IMG/VR virus record: IMGVR_UViG_3300046000_005823
Span: 1 to 28,842 of that record
Length of the DNA stretch: 28,842 nucleotides
Reading direction: 5' to 3' (one strand)
Source of the DNA: a virus
Part shown: one piece after another, positions 15,993 through 22,148 of the stretch
How the letters are laid out: each line of letters starts with the position of its first letter
Position numbering within the stretch: position 1 is the first letter of the stretch
The notes under the pieces: model-generated
Databases searched by the model: none
Seen by the model: only the letters and a program-made list of their open reading frames with translations
What the model was told of the DNA's origin: nothing
Position numbers and translations under genes: made by a program

Positions 15993-18025
15993 TATTGGCC
16001 TTGTTTTTTTAACTTATCTAGTTCTTGTTGTTTTTCTTTTATCTTAATTATCGTAGTAGCTTTAAATATTGGACTAGGATTAGCGATCATTGCTGTAACT
16101 AAGTCTTTCTTTTCTGATTCTAGTTGATCAATCTTTAATTTATTATTTTCGTTTTCTTTTTGTTTTATGATCTTATCAGTAAATCTTCCATTAGAATCTT
16201 GAGCTTTAAGATCAGCTGCTAATTTTTGATTATTAGCGATCATTACTTTTCTCATTCTTTCTCTTAGTTTCTTTCCTCCTGGTAATTTATTCATGAAAGC
16301 ATTGAGTCCAAGTCCGTCATTTTCATTTTCATTATCTGGAGAATCTAATCCACTATTAAAGTTAATATTTTCTAGATCGTCTAGATCTATATCATCATCC
16401 ATTAAGAATCTAAGAGACTCAGATATAGTATTTAATTCTGAAGGAGTTAATCCTGCTACATAAGACTTTACAAATCCTTTAGATGCAAGTTGAATTTTAA
16501 CTTCATTAATTATTATTTGATTATCAGAAGCAAAAGTAGGAGTAGATTGAGCTACTAAAGTTCCATTTGCTGCTAATGCTACACCATAACGTCTTCTGAG
16601 ACTTATCGCGTCATCTACTACTTCTTCTGTTACTATTTGTATTGTGTAATCTCCAAAAGAAGCGCTGTCTGTATTCTTTTTTTCATTGTAATTAGTAACA
16701 AATTTTTCAAAATATTGAACTGTATTTACTAATCCGTCTCTAGAATCTTGAAGTTGCTTTATTATGTCAGGATCTACGTTATTGCATGATTCAAGTCCAA
16801 CTAGCATTCTGTCTATCTTTGCTATGATATCAGATAATATAAGCGATACTTCTGAAACAAGTCCAATACACAAAGAAAGAAGAACGTTAATTTGACCTAA
16901 TCTATCTAATAACTTTGATAGTGATCCTTTTATATTTTCATTGGTATCGGATAAGGTTATAGTAAGTCCTAGAATTGTAAATTGATTAGGTATTCCTAAG
17001 GCTTTTAAGAATTTACCAATTGTTTTAAAAACTTTTATTAATAGCGTAGCAATAGTTATTATGAATTGACCAAATGATATAAATGAAACGAATACATTAC
17101 AAACTGATTGAACTTTCTTTAGACTTTCTGCTATATTTTTCAATAATGGCATTAATCTAGCTGGATCAATTATTTTTTCTAGTTTATTTATTTGTTCCTG
17201 GATATTAGCATTTGGAAATACTGAATCTACAAATCCTATAGCATTAGCGGGAGTATTTAAACCTTGAATTAAGATAGAATATTCTCGTACCTTATCTACT
17301 AAATTAATTAGTTTTTGTATTTCTTCTAAAGGAATTTGCCTATAGTCAGTATATTTGTTAAAGTCTGCAAAAGCTTTTTCAAGAAAATTATTTACTGCTC
17401 CTATTTGAGGGAAAGTTTGTATAAGTCTAGGATCACGTAATGCGTTTTCATCTCCTGGAGTATTAATTTCAGCAAATGCATCTTTTATATCATTGATAAT
17501 TCCATATACTCCTTTGGCTTTAGTTTCTGTATTTGAAGTATCTATGTAACTAGAATTAAATCCGTCAATCTTTTTTTGTATAGTAAGAGCTGTATTTTGA
17601 AGATTCCATTTAGCTACTTCTAAAGGATTAGATGTGGGTTTATTTTCTGGATCGAATGGCTTAGATCCAGGAACTTTTTGATTTGCTAAATTAAGTATAT
17701 TACAAAGATCTATTTCAGATAGATCATTTAAAACTGATACTACTCCTCTATCTAAAGCTTTTTTTAGTTTATTGGTTCCATCATAAGAAAACTTACCATA
17801 AAATAATTTGTCTATAGCAAATTGTGCTTTTAATATTCCATCTCCTGCTATGAATATCGCTTTTTCTAATCCTGTAGCGGTAGTTTGACCTTCTGTTAAT
17901 CCAAAAGTTTCTCTAGTAGAAGTTTTAGTTTTATTTTTAATAGCATCTAAATTCTTTTTTCTAGTCGCTTCTACTTTAGCTTCGCGTTCTACTTTTTTTG
18001 CTTGTATTTCTTCTTTTGACGCCAT
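15992..18025 (-). CDS. Large virion protein with hydrophobic core (hub or tape-measure-like, uncertain)
   Basis: A 677-aa protein without a recognisable domain. The N-terminus (1-35) is a highly charged helix (KKVEREAKVEATRKK). Residues about 310-405 hold several hydrophobic stretches (VFVSFISFGQFIITIATLLIKVF; NVLLSLCIGLVSEVSLIL) separated by a polar loop, which could be buried helices or membrane-active segments. The C-terminal ~130 residues are again charged coiled coil (KLRERMRKVMIANNQKLAADL; EKKDLVTAMI; KIKEKQQELDKLKKQ). Coiled-coil ends plus hydrophobic middle are typical of tape-measure or hub proteins such as T4 gp29, but length and order do not prove it. It overlaps the gp5-like gene's stop by one base and so is likely co-translated with the spike. 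Other options: baseplate hub scaffold, or an ejected protein. Confidence 0.45.
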   Translation of the reverse strand: MASKEEIQAKKVEREAKVEATRKKNLDAIKNKTKTSTRETFGLTEGQTTATGLEKAIFIAGDGILKAQFAIDKLFYGKFSYDGTNKLKKALDRGVVSVLNDLSEIDLCNILNLANQKVPGSKPFDPENKPTSNPLEVAKWNLQNTALTIQKKIDGFNSSYIDTSNTETKAKGVYGIINDIKDAFAEINTPGDENALRDPRLIQTFPQIGAVNNFLEKAFADFNKYTDYRQIPLEEIQKLINLVDKVREYSILIQGLNTPANAIGFVDSVFPNANIQEQINKLEKIIDPARLMPLLKNIAESLKKVQSVCNVFVSFISFGQFIITIATLLIKVFKTIGKFLKALGIPNQFTILGLTITLSDTNENIKGSLSKLLDRLGQINVLLSLCIGLVSEVSLILSDIIAKIDRMLVGLESCNNVDPDIIKQLQDSRDGLVNTVQYFEKFVTNYNEKKNTDSASFGDYTIQIVTEEVVDDAISLRRRYGVALAANGTLVAQSTPTFASDNQIIINEVKIQLASKGFVKSYVAGLTPSELNTISESLRFLMDDDIDLDDLENINFNSGLDSPDNENENDGLGLNAFMNKLPGGKKLRERMRKVMIANNQKLAADLKAQDSNGRFTDKIIKQKENENNKLKIDQLESEKKDLVTAMIANPSPIFKATTIIKIKEKQQELDKLKKQGQ

Positions 18026-19251
18026 TACTTAAGATTAACTATTTTTGAAAGATGTAATCCACTGTCTAAGTAACTTATCATATTTCGAGTAGCCTCTGTT
18101 ATTTTATTTCCAGCTATTTTTACGTTTGCAGCAGTAGCTCCAGGATTACTCGTAGAAGCTCCTAAAAGACTATTTCCAGCAGACTCAATAAGTTGTAACA
18201 TTCTTATTAATTGATCTGTAAATGCATCTCCGAGCATAGCAGATTCAGTAACAAACTCATCTCCAAGAGAGATCTTAGGAGAATTGACTATTACATTTTC
18301 AGAAGAGTATATGTTAACTGGTTTTATAGCAGATATTCCTATTTCTTGTTTTGAGTAGAGTAGAACGTTTTCTTTTTTGGAATAAAGCATTACTCTATCA
18401 GAACATACTATAGCCTGATTTCCTTTGTATGGAAATTCGTATTTAGCCGATTTTATTTCAGATATAGAAAGAGTGTTTAAAACTTGACCAGACGTAAGAT
18501 ATATAGACGAATCGTCTCTACTTATATCTTCAACTGTAGTTACAAACTTATCTGCATTTTGTGCTGATGGTCTTCCTTGACCATTAATTATTATAGTTAT
18601 AGGTTTTCCATTAGAATCCCTATTTGTAGACCATGTATTTTTAGTTGATCTTATTATATTAGAACTACCAAATCTTATTGATTGTCCAAATCTACCTTCT
18701 ATTATCGTATCGCCTTCAAAAGGTGTGAGTGACCTGACTTTGTCATTCTCTTGAAAAGAAACACCTAATGGTAATTTAGTCTGAGAAATATCAGCTGATC
18801 CTTGATATCCTGGCTGCTGATATTGATACTTTAAGAACTCAGAATACTGATCCATATTAGGAAATGCATTGTGATTAACCGCATTCCATACACCAAAGGG
18901 AGGAAAGTAAAAAAGCTTTTGATTCTTATAGTTATCATTTAATCCATCAGAAGGACCAGATACAATATAGACTATCTCATTTATTAAAGGATACTGTCTA
19001 ATAAAAGAGAATATAGGCCAAGCGCTTTTAGAAACTTTATTAGCCTTAACCATATTAAGTCCTGTATAAAGTATCTCGAAATCTATTTTACCAAGATCTC
19101 CATCATTAGTCCAATCAGGATTTTTAGTCTTATTATCATCTAAGTATTCTCCAAGCACAACACTAGTAACACGACCAATAATAAAGTATTGACCTCCCGA
19201 TTTTCCCATTCCTCCTTCAGGAGAAGATCCAAATATAGAATTACTAGCCAT
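18025..19251 (-). CDS. Baseplate hub/spike protein gp5-like, no lysozyme domain
   Basis: A 408-aa protein equivalent to the central spike of a contractile tail. After a flexible Gly/Ser-rich start comes an OB-fold-like beta region (YFIIGRVTSVVLGEYLDD, then IDFEILYTGL and INEIVYIVSGP, to about 110). A segment RSLTPFEGDTIIEGRFGQSI (about 175-195) is one I know from spike proteins of distant T4-like phages. Near 285-330 alternating hydrophobic strands (VLLYSKQEIGISAIKPVNI, ENVIVNSPKISLGD) look like a beta-helical needle. The C-terminal 70 residues are helical. T4 gp5 carries a lysozyme domain; none is visible here, so cell-wall digestion must come from another protein, or the peptidoglycan is pierced mechanically. 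It abuts the 123-aa gene (shared base) upstream. Confidence 0.7.
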   Translation of the reverse strand: MASNSIFGSSPEGGMGKSGGQYFIIGRVTSVVLGEYLDDNKTKNPDWTNDGDLGKIDFEILYTGLNMVKANKVSKSAWPIFSFIRQYPLINEIVYIVSGPSDGLNDNYKNQKLFYFPPFGVWNAVNHNAFPNMDQYSEFLKYQYQQPGYQGSADISQTKLPLGVSFQENDKVRSLTPFEGDTIIEGRFGQSIRFGSSNIIRSTKNTWSTNRDSNGKPITIIINGQGRPSAQNADKFVTTVEDISRDDSSIYLTSGQVLNTLSISEIKSAKYEFPYKGNQAIVCSDRVMLYSKKENVLLYSKQEIGISAIKPVNIYSSENVIVNSPKISLGDEFVTESAMLGDAFTDQLIRMLQLIESAGNSLLGASTSNPGATAANVKIAGNKITEATRNMISYLDSGLHLSKIVNLK

Positions 19252-19622
19252 TATTTAGGTTCCTCTGTTATCTGTTTAGGTGGTTCAGCCACTACATAGT
19301 TAGAAACTTCACTAAACAGCTGTTCTATATCTTTATCGGTAAGTAATCCAGCGTCAGCTTCTCCAGCTGCTTTTCTCTCTTCTTGTTTTTGGAAGATCTG
19401 TAGCATCTTCATTAAGACTTCATCGTTCTTTAAGCTAGAATCAAAGTATCCTTTTAGCATAGGCACAATAACGATAGCGTCACCAGGACTTTCTACCATA
19501 TCTGCAAGCTGATTAATTCTTGTTTTTAGCGCGGAGTCTTGTTCTTTATGTTTTTCATAGATCTCTTTTGCGAGATCGGAAACAGTTTTACCGTCGAATA
19601 TTTCTTTATTTTGCTGTTCCAT
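19251..19622 (-). CDS. Uncharacterised small acidic protein in the baseplate cluster
   Basis: A 123-aa protein of predicted helical structure: FDGKTVSDLAKEIYEKHKEQ, then LKTRINQLADMVESPGDAIVIVPMLKGYF (about 34-62), a short helix (NDEVLMKMLQIFQKQEERKA), an acidic LLTDKDIEQLFSEV, and a Pro/Glu-rich tail. No enzymatic motif, no Cys, no membrane segment. It sits between the late sigma gene and the gp5-like spike. A small late-transcription co-activator (T4 gp33 is 112 aa) or a baseplate chaperone are possible; I see no specific gp33 signature. Its start follows an ATATTTATA motif by 16 bases, suggesting that a late transcript begins here and runs into the spike gene. Confidence 0.45.
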   Translation of the reverse strand: MEQQNKEIFDGKTVSDLAKEIYEKHKEQDSALKTRINQLADMVESPGDAIVIVPMLKGYFDSSLKNDEVLMKMLQIFQKQEERKAAGEADAGLLTDKDIEQLFSEVSNYVVAEPPKQITEEPK

Positions 19623-19638
19623 TTATATAGACTTTAAA

Positions 19639-19647
19639 TATAAATAT
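19639..19647 (-). promoter_or_regulatory. GATATTTATA leader motif at the head of the spike/baseplate genes
   Basis: Minus strand GATATTTATA, 16 bases before the ATG at 19622 and overlapping the stop codon of the late sigma gene. It is the upstream-most copy of this element in the leftward block and could start the baseplate transcript. Confidence 0.4.
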
Positions 19648-20396
19648 CAATAGTCTACATTCTCAATGTACTTATTAAGGATGTTGATGTATAATACTTT
19701 AATCTTCTTAATAACTTTTGTGATTGTATTAGATTGAGCGTCTGTCATCTCTTTTATATAGATAAACAATGCCTTTTTATTAAATATCTCTATGTTGTCT
19801 CTTTTTTTGAATATTTCAAGTATTGCGTAGGCTACTTTAATTTCTTCTGCCTTATCAAATATAGTAGTTAATTTTGAATCAAGTTCTTTAATAAGAATAT
19901 TTGTAATCTGAGAACGATCTGGTTCTTTCTCATCTTTTATAGTTACAGCTTCTCTATAGTTATCATCATCTTCTTCACTAGTAGGAATATCTACCTTATT
20001 AACTAGCTTTTTATAGTTCTTTTGGTTGTAGATAATAAGATATCTTTTAGCAATAGTGCCGAAATATGAATATGCTTTTCCTTTAGACTGATCATATAGA
20101 TCTAACTTTTGTAAAAGAAACGAAACTACTTCATACTTTAGGTCTTCAATCTTATCTACTTCTGTGTAATAAAACTTAAAAGTGTGAATGATATTTTCAG
20201 CAAGCTTATAAAAGCCAAAATGAATTCTTTGATTATATATTCTATTTCTTTCAGCTTGATCAGTACTTGCTCTATACTCTAGAATTGCCTCTTCAGTCTC
20301 TTCAGTAAAATAATTATTTTTTGTCTTAGGCTTTCTTTTTCTTGGTTTCCCTTTCTTAGTTAGCTCAACATCTACAATTTCTATTGTTTCTTCCAT
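19647..20396 (-). CDS. 55: Late-transcription sigma factor gp55-like
   Basis: A 249-aa protein, probably the phage sigma factor for late promoters. The N-terminal ~30 residues are strongly basic (KKGKPRKRKPKTK). Residues about 55-120 carry a sigma-70 region 2-like core: RIHFGFYKLAENIIHTFKF, then IEDLKYEVVSFLLQKLDLYD, an SKGKAYSYFGTIAKRYLI segment. This corresponds to the helix that binds the beta-prime clamp helices and the -10 element. A charged linker (TSEEDDDNYRE) leads into helical C-terminal parts. T4 gp55 is 185 aa; this one is longer at both ends. In T4, gp55 needs the sliding clamp and gp33; neither is in the window. The gene lies just ahead of the structural cluster it would serve. 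Confidence 0.75.
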   Translation of the reverse strand: MEETIEIVDVELTKKGKPRKRKPKTKNNYFTEETEEAILEYRASTDQAERNRIYNQRIHFGFYKLAENIIHTFKFYYTEVDKIEDLKYEVVSFLLQKLDLYDQSKGKAYSYFGTIAKRYLIIYNQKNYKKLVNKVDIPTSEEDDDNYREAVTIKDEKEPDRSQITNILIKELDSKLTTIFDKAEEIKVAYAILEIFKKRDNIEIFNKKALFIYIKEMTDAQSNTITKVIKKIKVLYINILNKYIENVDY

Positions 20397-20400
20397 GCTA

Positions 20401-20673
20401 TTATCGGTTATCAGTATATTGTTTCATTGTGGCTTGCAGTGATTTTATTTCTTCCATAAGTCCTAAAAACTCAGGATCAGATTGTACCCACATAGTTTTA
20501 TCTATCTTATCCGCTAATAGATCAATCTGTTTGTAGTTAGCCACACAGTCGTTTATAAACATCTGTTGATCTATTACGATTCTTTCTAGCTTTTTATTTT
20601 TTTGAAACAGATTGAATATTACATATCCAAGTACTGTTAATACCCACACGGATATTGCGATTGTTGTTACCAT
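20401..20673 (-). CDS. Small membrane protein with C-terminal coiled coil
   Basis: A 90-aa protein with a single clear membrane helix (TIAISVWVLTVLGYVIF, residues 4-20), then a basic NKKLER stretch that would stay in the cytoplasm, and an acidic helical rest (residues 30-85, with a likely coiled coil in GLMEEIKSLQATMKQYT). No lipobox or signal cleavage site. A single-pass N-anchor with a cytoplasmic coiled coil could be a holin accessory, a spanin-like protein or a superinfection factor, but nothing in the sequence decides. It lies 4-5 bases from the neighbouring sigma and HD-domain genes, so it belongs to the same transcript. Start follows an A-rich leader (AATAAACTAAAATA). Confidence 0.5.
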   Translation of the reverse strand: MVTTIAISVWVLTVLGYVIFNLFQKNKKLERIVIDQQMFINDCVANYKQIDLLADKIDKTMWVQSDPEFLGLMEEIKSLQATMKQYTDNR

Positions 20674-20677
20674 TATT

Positions 20678-21313
20678 TTAGTTTATTTGTGATTCTATAT
20701 TTGCTGCCATTAGATCAGCTTGATGAAGTACGTGAACTAGATTTGTTTTTATTGCAAACTCTTTTCCATACGACATGTAGTAGGCTTTGTTCGCCTCTTC
20801 ATAAAGACCATCATGAAGTTTTATCGCAAGAAATTCATTTTCATTAACTGAAATCCCAGCTTCTTGTAGATAGAATAGGCTACGATCAGCAATCCTCATA
20901 TGTGTCATATCAGCATTATACTTATAATAAGCTCCTTGCTTCTCTATGTGCCATTGGGAATCATTAGGAAGATAGAATGGTTGATCATTTGTTCCTAGCT
21001 TTCCTAGATCATGATTAATAGCTGAAAACACTAATTCTTCGATAGTGTAATTCTTAATCTGACCCATCTTATCCCAAACTCTATCTACGATTAAAGCTCC
21101 TTCAGTTACTCTAAGAACATGATCAATATATCCACCAGCAAAACAGTTATGATGAGCAACCTTAGAAGATGCGGGAGAAAGCGTTAATGTCTCTTCTCTA
21201 TCAGAATAAAATTGCTTTAGTTTACTTTTTCTTGGTTCAGAAATATACTGATCAATATAACCATAAAAAGTCTCGAGCTTCGATTGAAGTTCTTCAGCAG
21301 TTAATTTTTTCAT
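20678..21313 (-). CDS. HD-domain phosphohydrolase
   Basis: A 211-aa protein of the HD superfamily, metal-dependent phosphohydrolases acting on nucleotides or related phosphates. Residues expected to bind metal are visible: HH in KVAHHNCFAGGYIDHVLRV (H54/H55, H65), the HD pair in AINHDLGKLG (H101, D102), and the late HQAD (H197, D200). A further HDG at 167-169 may add to the site. The HHN-GGY-x-DH spacing is that of small oligonucleotide or nucleotide-acting HD enzymes rather than of (p)ppGpp or dGTP hydrolases. Likely role: turnover of host nucleotides or cyclic/oligonucleotide signals during infection, which could include anti-CBASS/Thoeris-type defence evasion; that is speculation. It ends 4 bases before the small membrane protein. 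Confidence 0.7.
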   Translation of the reverse strand: MKKLTAEELQSKLETFYGYIDQYISEPRKSKLKQFYSDREETLTLSPASSKVAHHNCFAGGYIDHVLRVTEGALIVDRVWDKMGQIKNYTIEELVFSAINHDLGKLGTNDQPFYLPNDSQWHIEKQGAYYKYNADMTHMRIADRSLFYLQEAGISVNENEFLAIKLHDGLYEEANKAYYMSYGKEFAIKTNLVHVLHQADLMAANIESQIN

Positions 21314-21325
21314 AAACTTATTTTG

Positions 21326-21646
21326 TTAAATGTACACCTTTTTTATTTCAGAGATGAATTTATCTTCAGAGTCCACGGGAATTCTTCTAGTTACAGTAGT
21401 CGTGCCTCCAGTAGATCTACCATCACAGAAATGAATCATAGTTGTTGATCCTTTCTTTTTTACTACAGCCATTGGATACTTACCGCAGTCTACTTTATCT
21501 TCCAACGTATCGCACTTCTTATTTTCAGAAGAAGAGCAATCAATTTCTTCATAAGCTATTTCATCAGCTTGTAGAATGTACTTAATTCTAGAACACTTAT
21601 CGCATCCCTTAAGAACGTAAAGTTCTACTTTAATCTTGTTTTCCAT
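21326..21646 (-). CDS. Glutaredoxin-like protein
   Basis: A 106-aa thioredoxin-fold protein. A beta strand VELYVLKGCDKCSRIKYIL carries the redox CXXC (C15, C18), followed by the helix and the IAYEEIDCS strand usual for glutaredoxins. A PMAVVKK segment around 59-65 gives the cis-Pro-like site, and a short GRSTGG loop follows. Two extra cysteines (C45 and C54, with C37 nearby) are unusual and may bind a metal or form a second disulfide. Phages commonly encode glutaredoxins to supply electrons to a ribonucleotide reductase; none is in this window. Its start overlaps the upstream 58-aa ORF by 17 bases, implying coupled translation. Confidence 0.65.
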   Translation of the reverse strand: MENKIKVELYVLKGCDKCSRIKYILQADEIAYEEIDCSSSENKKCDTLEDKVDCGKYPMAVVKKKGSTTMIHFCDGRSTGGTTTVTRRIPVDSEDKFISEIKKVYI

Positions 21647-21806
21647 ATTCTGGGTCTATTTTTTCCATAATGTAATTCCAATATAGTTTCTCGCTATCTT
21701 GCATTTCATCATAATGCATTGCTAGATAGATATATATTGCTTGTATTTGTTCTTCTGTAAGTTCTAATGATGCTGTTTCTAATTCTTCTTGTTGTTGATG
21801 TTGCAT
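21630..21806 (-). CDS. Small 58-aa protein overlapping the glutaredoxin gene
   Basis: An open frame starting MQHQQQEELE and ending PEYGKQD, with an acidic, helical middle (LTEEQIQAIYIYLAMHYDEM, then LYWNYIMEKI). Composition looks coding and the frame overlaps the next start by 17 bases in the usual phage manner. It is the first gene of the leftward block, preceded by the structured RNA. The fold could be a small helical adaptor; function unknown. The Gln-rich start may be a leader or a low-complexity tail. Confidence 0.5.
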   Translation of the reverse strand: MQHQQQEELETASLELTEEQIQAIYIYLAMHYDEMQDSEKLYWNYIMEKIDPEYGKQD

Positions 21807-21816
21807 AATGACTTTT

Positions 21817-21846
21817 TAGAGTGTTGCTCTATTTTTTGGTGACACT
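21817..21846. promoter_or_regulatory. Competing stems just before the first leftward start codon
   Basis: Two alternative 5-bp stems share bases: TAGAG (21817-21821) with CTCTA (21827-21831), and AGTGT (21820-21824) with ACACT (21842-21846). On the minus strand they lie about 10 bases before the ATG at 21806, where folding could gate ribosome access. Read on the plus strand, the first stem is followed by six T, so it also resembles a short intrinsic terminator for any rightward antisense transcript. Function is not established. Confidence 0.3.
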
Positions 21847-21866
21847 ACTTTCATTTCTTGTTTATG

Positions 21867-22052
21867 GTTAGAGAGCTCTAGCGGATTTACACCGTCGGAT
21901 TCTACCGATATTCTTCTCCAACTTTTATTAAGATCTTCTTTTTATATACCTGAGGAATATTCTGTCTCCCCTGGTAGTCGATTACACTCCCATCCGCTAT
22001 TTCACTCGTTTCTGGATTCACACCAGGCTACTGCGTAGCGGACAGGATCGAC
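21867..22052 (-). ncRNA. Structured RNA candidate (leader RNA or riboswitch-like), unknown class
   Basis: This 186-base stretch codes for nothing and folds densely on the minus strand. Helix A pairs 22047-22052 with 21977-21982 (6 bp) and encloses helix B, 22036-22042 with 21993-21999 (7 bp). Inside B are a GCTAC/GTAGC hairpin (22027-22039) that competes with one side of B, and a CTGG/CCAG hairpin with a 7-base TGTGAAT loop (22012-22026). Directly beside A is helix E (21947-21976; 4+5 bp around an A-A mismatch). Helix D (21915-21922 with 21867-21874, 8 bp) encloses two adjacent hairpins (21895-21908; 21882-21894), the second with a matching TGTAAAT loop. D and E each contain a pair that is G-U on the minus strand but A-C on the plus strand, which fixes the direction. 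I cannot match it to a known class. Confidence 0.6.
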
Positions 22053-22063
22053 GTTAATCTTTT

Positions 22064-22090
22064 GCAATATACTAATAATAAATGAAACAA
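22064..22090 (-). promoter_or_regulatory. Possible leftward promoter for the structured RNA
   Basis: On the minus strand, a TTG in a T-rich stretch is followed about 16 bases later by TATATTGC, a partial match to the Bacteroidetes TTG...TAnnTTTG promoter with short spacing. A start about 7 bases further on would fall at the 5' side of helix A of the candidate RNA. Weak on sequence alone, but the position is apt. Confidence 0.3.
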
Positions 22091-22135
22091 AAAAATATTT
22101 TTACACATTTATTTTATTTATTCATATTTTTTACG

Positions 22136-22143
22136 TATATTTG
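22136..22143 (+). promoter_or_regulatory. TATATTTG (-7-like) box before the primase gene
   Basis: TATATTTG matches the Bacteroidetes -7 consensus TAnnTTTG exactly and lies 5 bases before the primase ATG. No clear TTG is at the expected upstream spacing. If used, the mRNA would be nearly leaderless. It drives the rightward replication and recombination genes. Confidence 0.4.
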
Positions 22144-22148
22144 ATAAT

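Noticed and set aside
21817-21837. Rho-independent terminator on the plus strand (5-bp stem then six T)
   Set aside because: No plus-strand gene reads into it and the stem is short. Reported only as part of competing stems before the leftward start codon.
21867-22052. tRNA, tmRNA or group I intron, suggested by T-loop-like hairpins, a terminal ACCA and GTGTAATCGACTA
   Set aside because: No D-arm or proper anticodon arm, a spacer between the T-arm-like hairpin and the supposed acceptor, no tag-peptide frame and no P/Q/R/S intron cores; it does not interrupt a gene.
21867-22060. Cobalamin riboswitch, suggested by GGTGTGAATCC and an ACCAGGGGAGAC stretch
   Set aside because: The B12-box consensus and the CCACTG core are missing, and the helix order does not fit. 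Kept as an unknown structured RNA instead.
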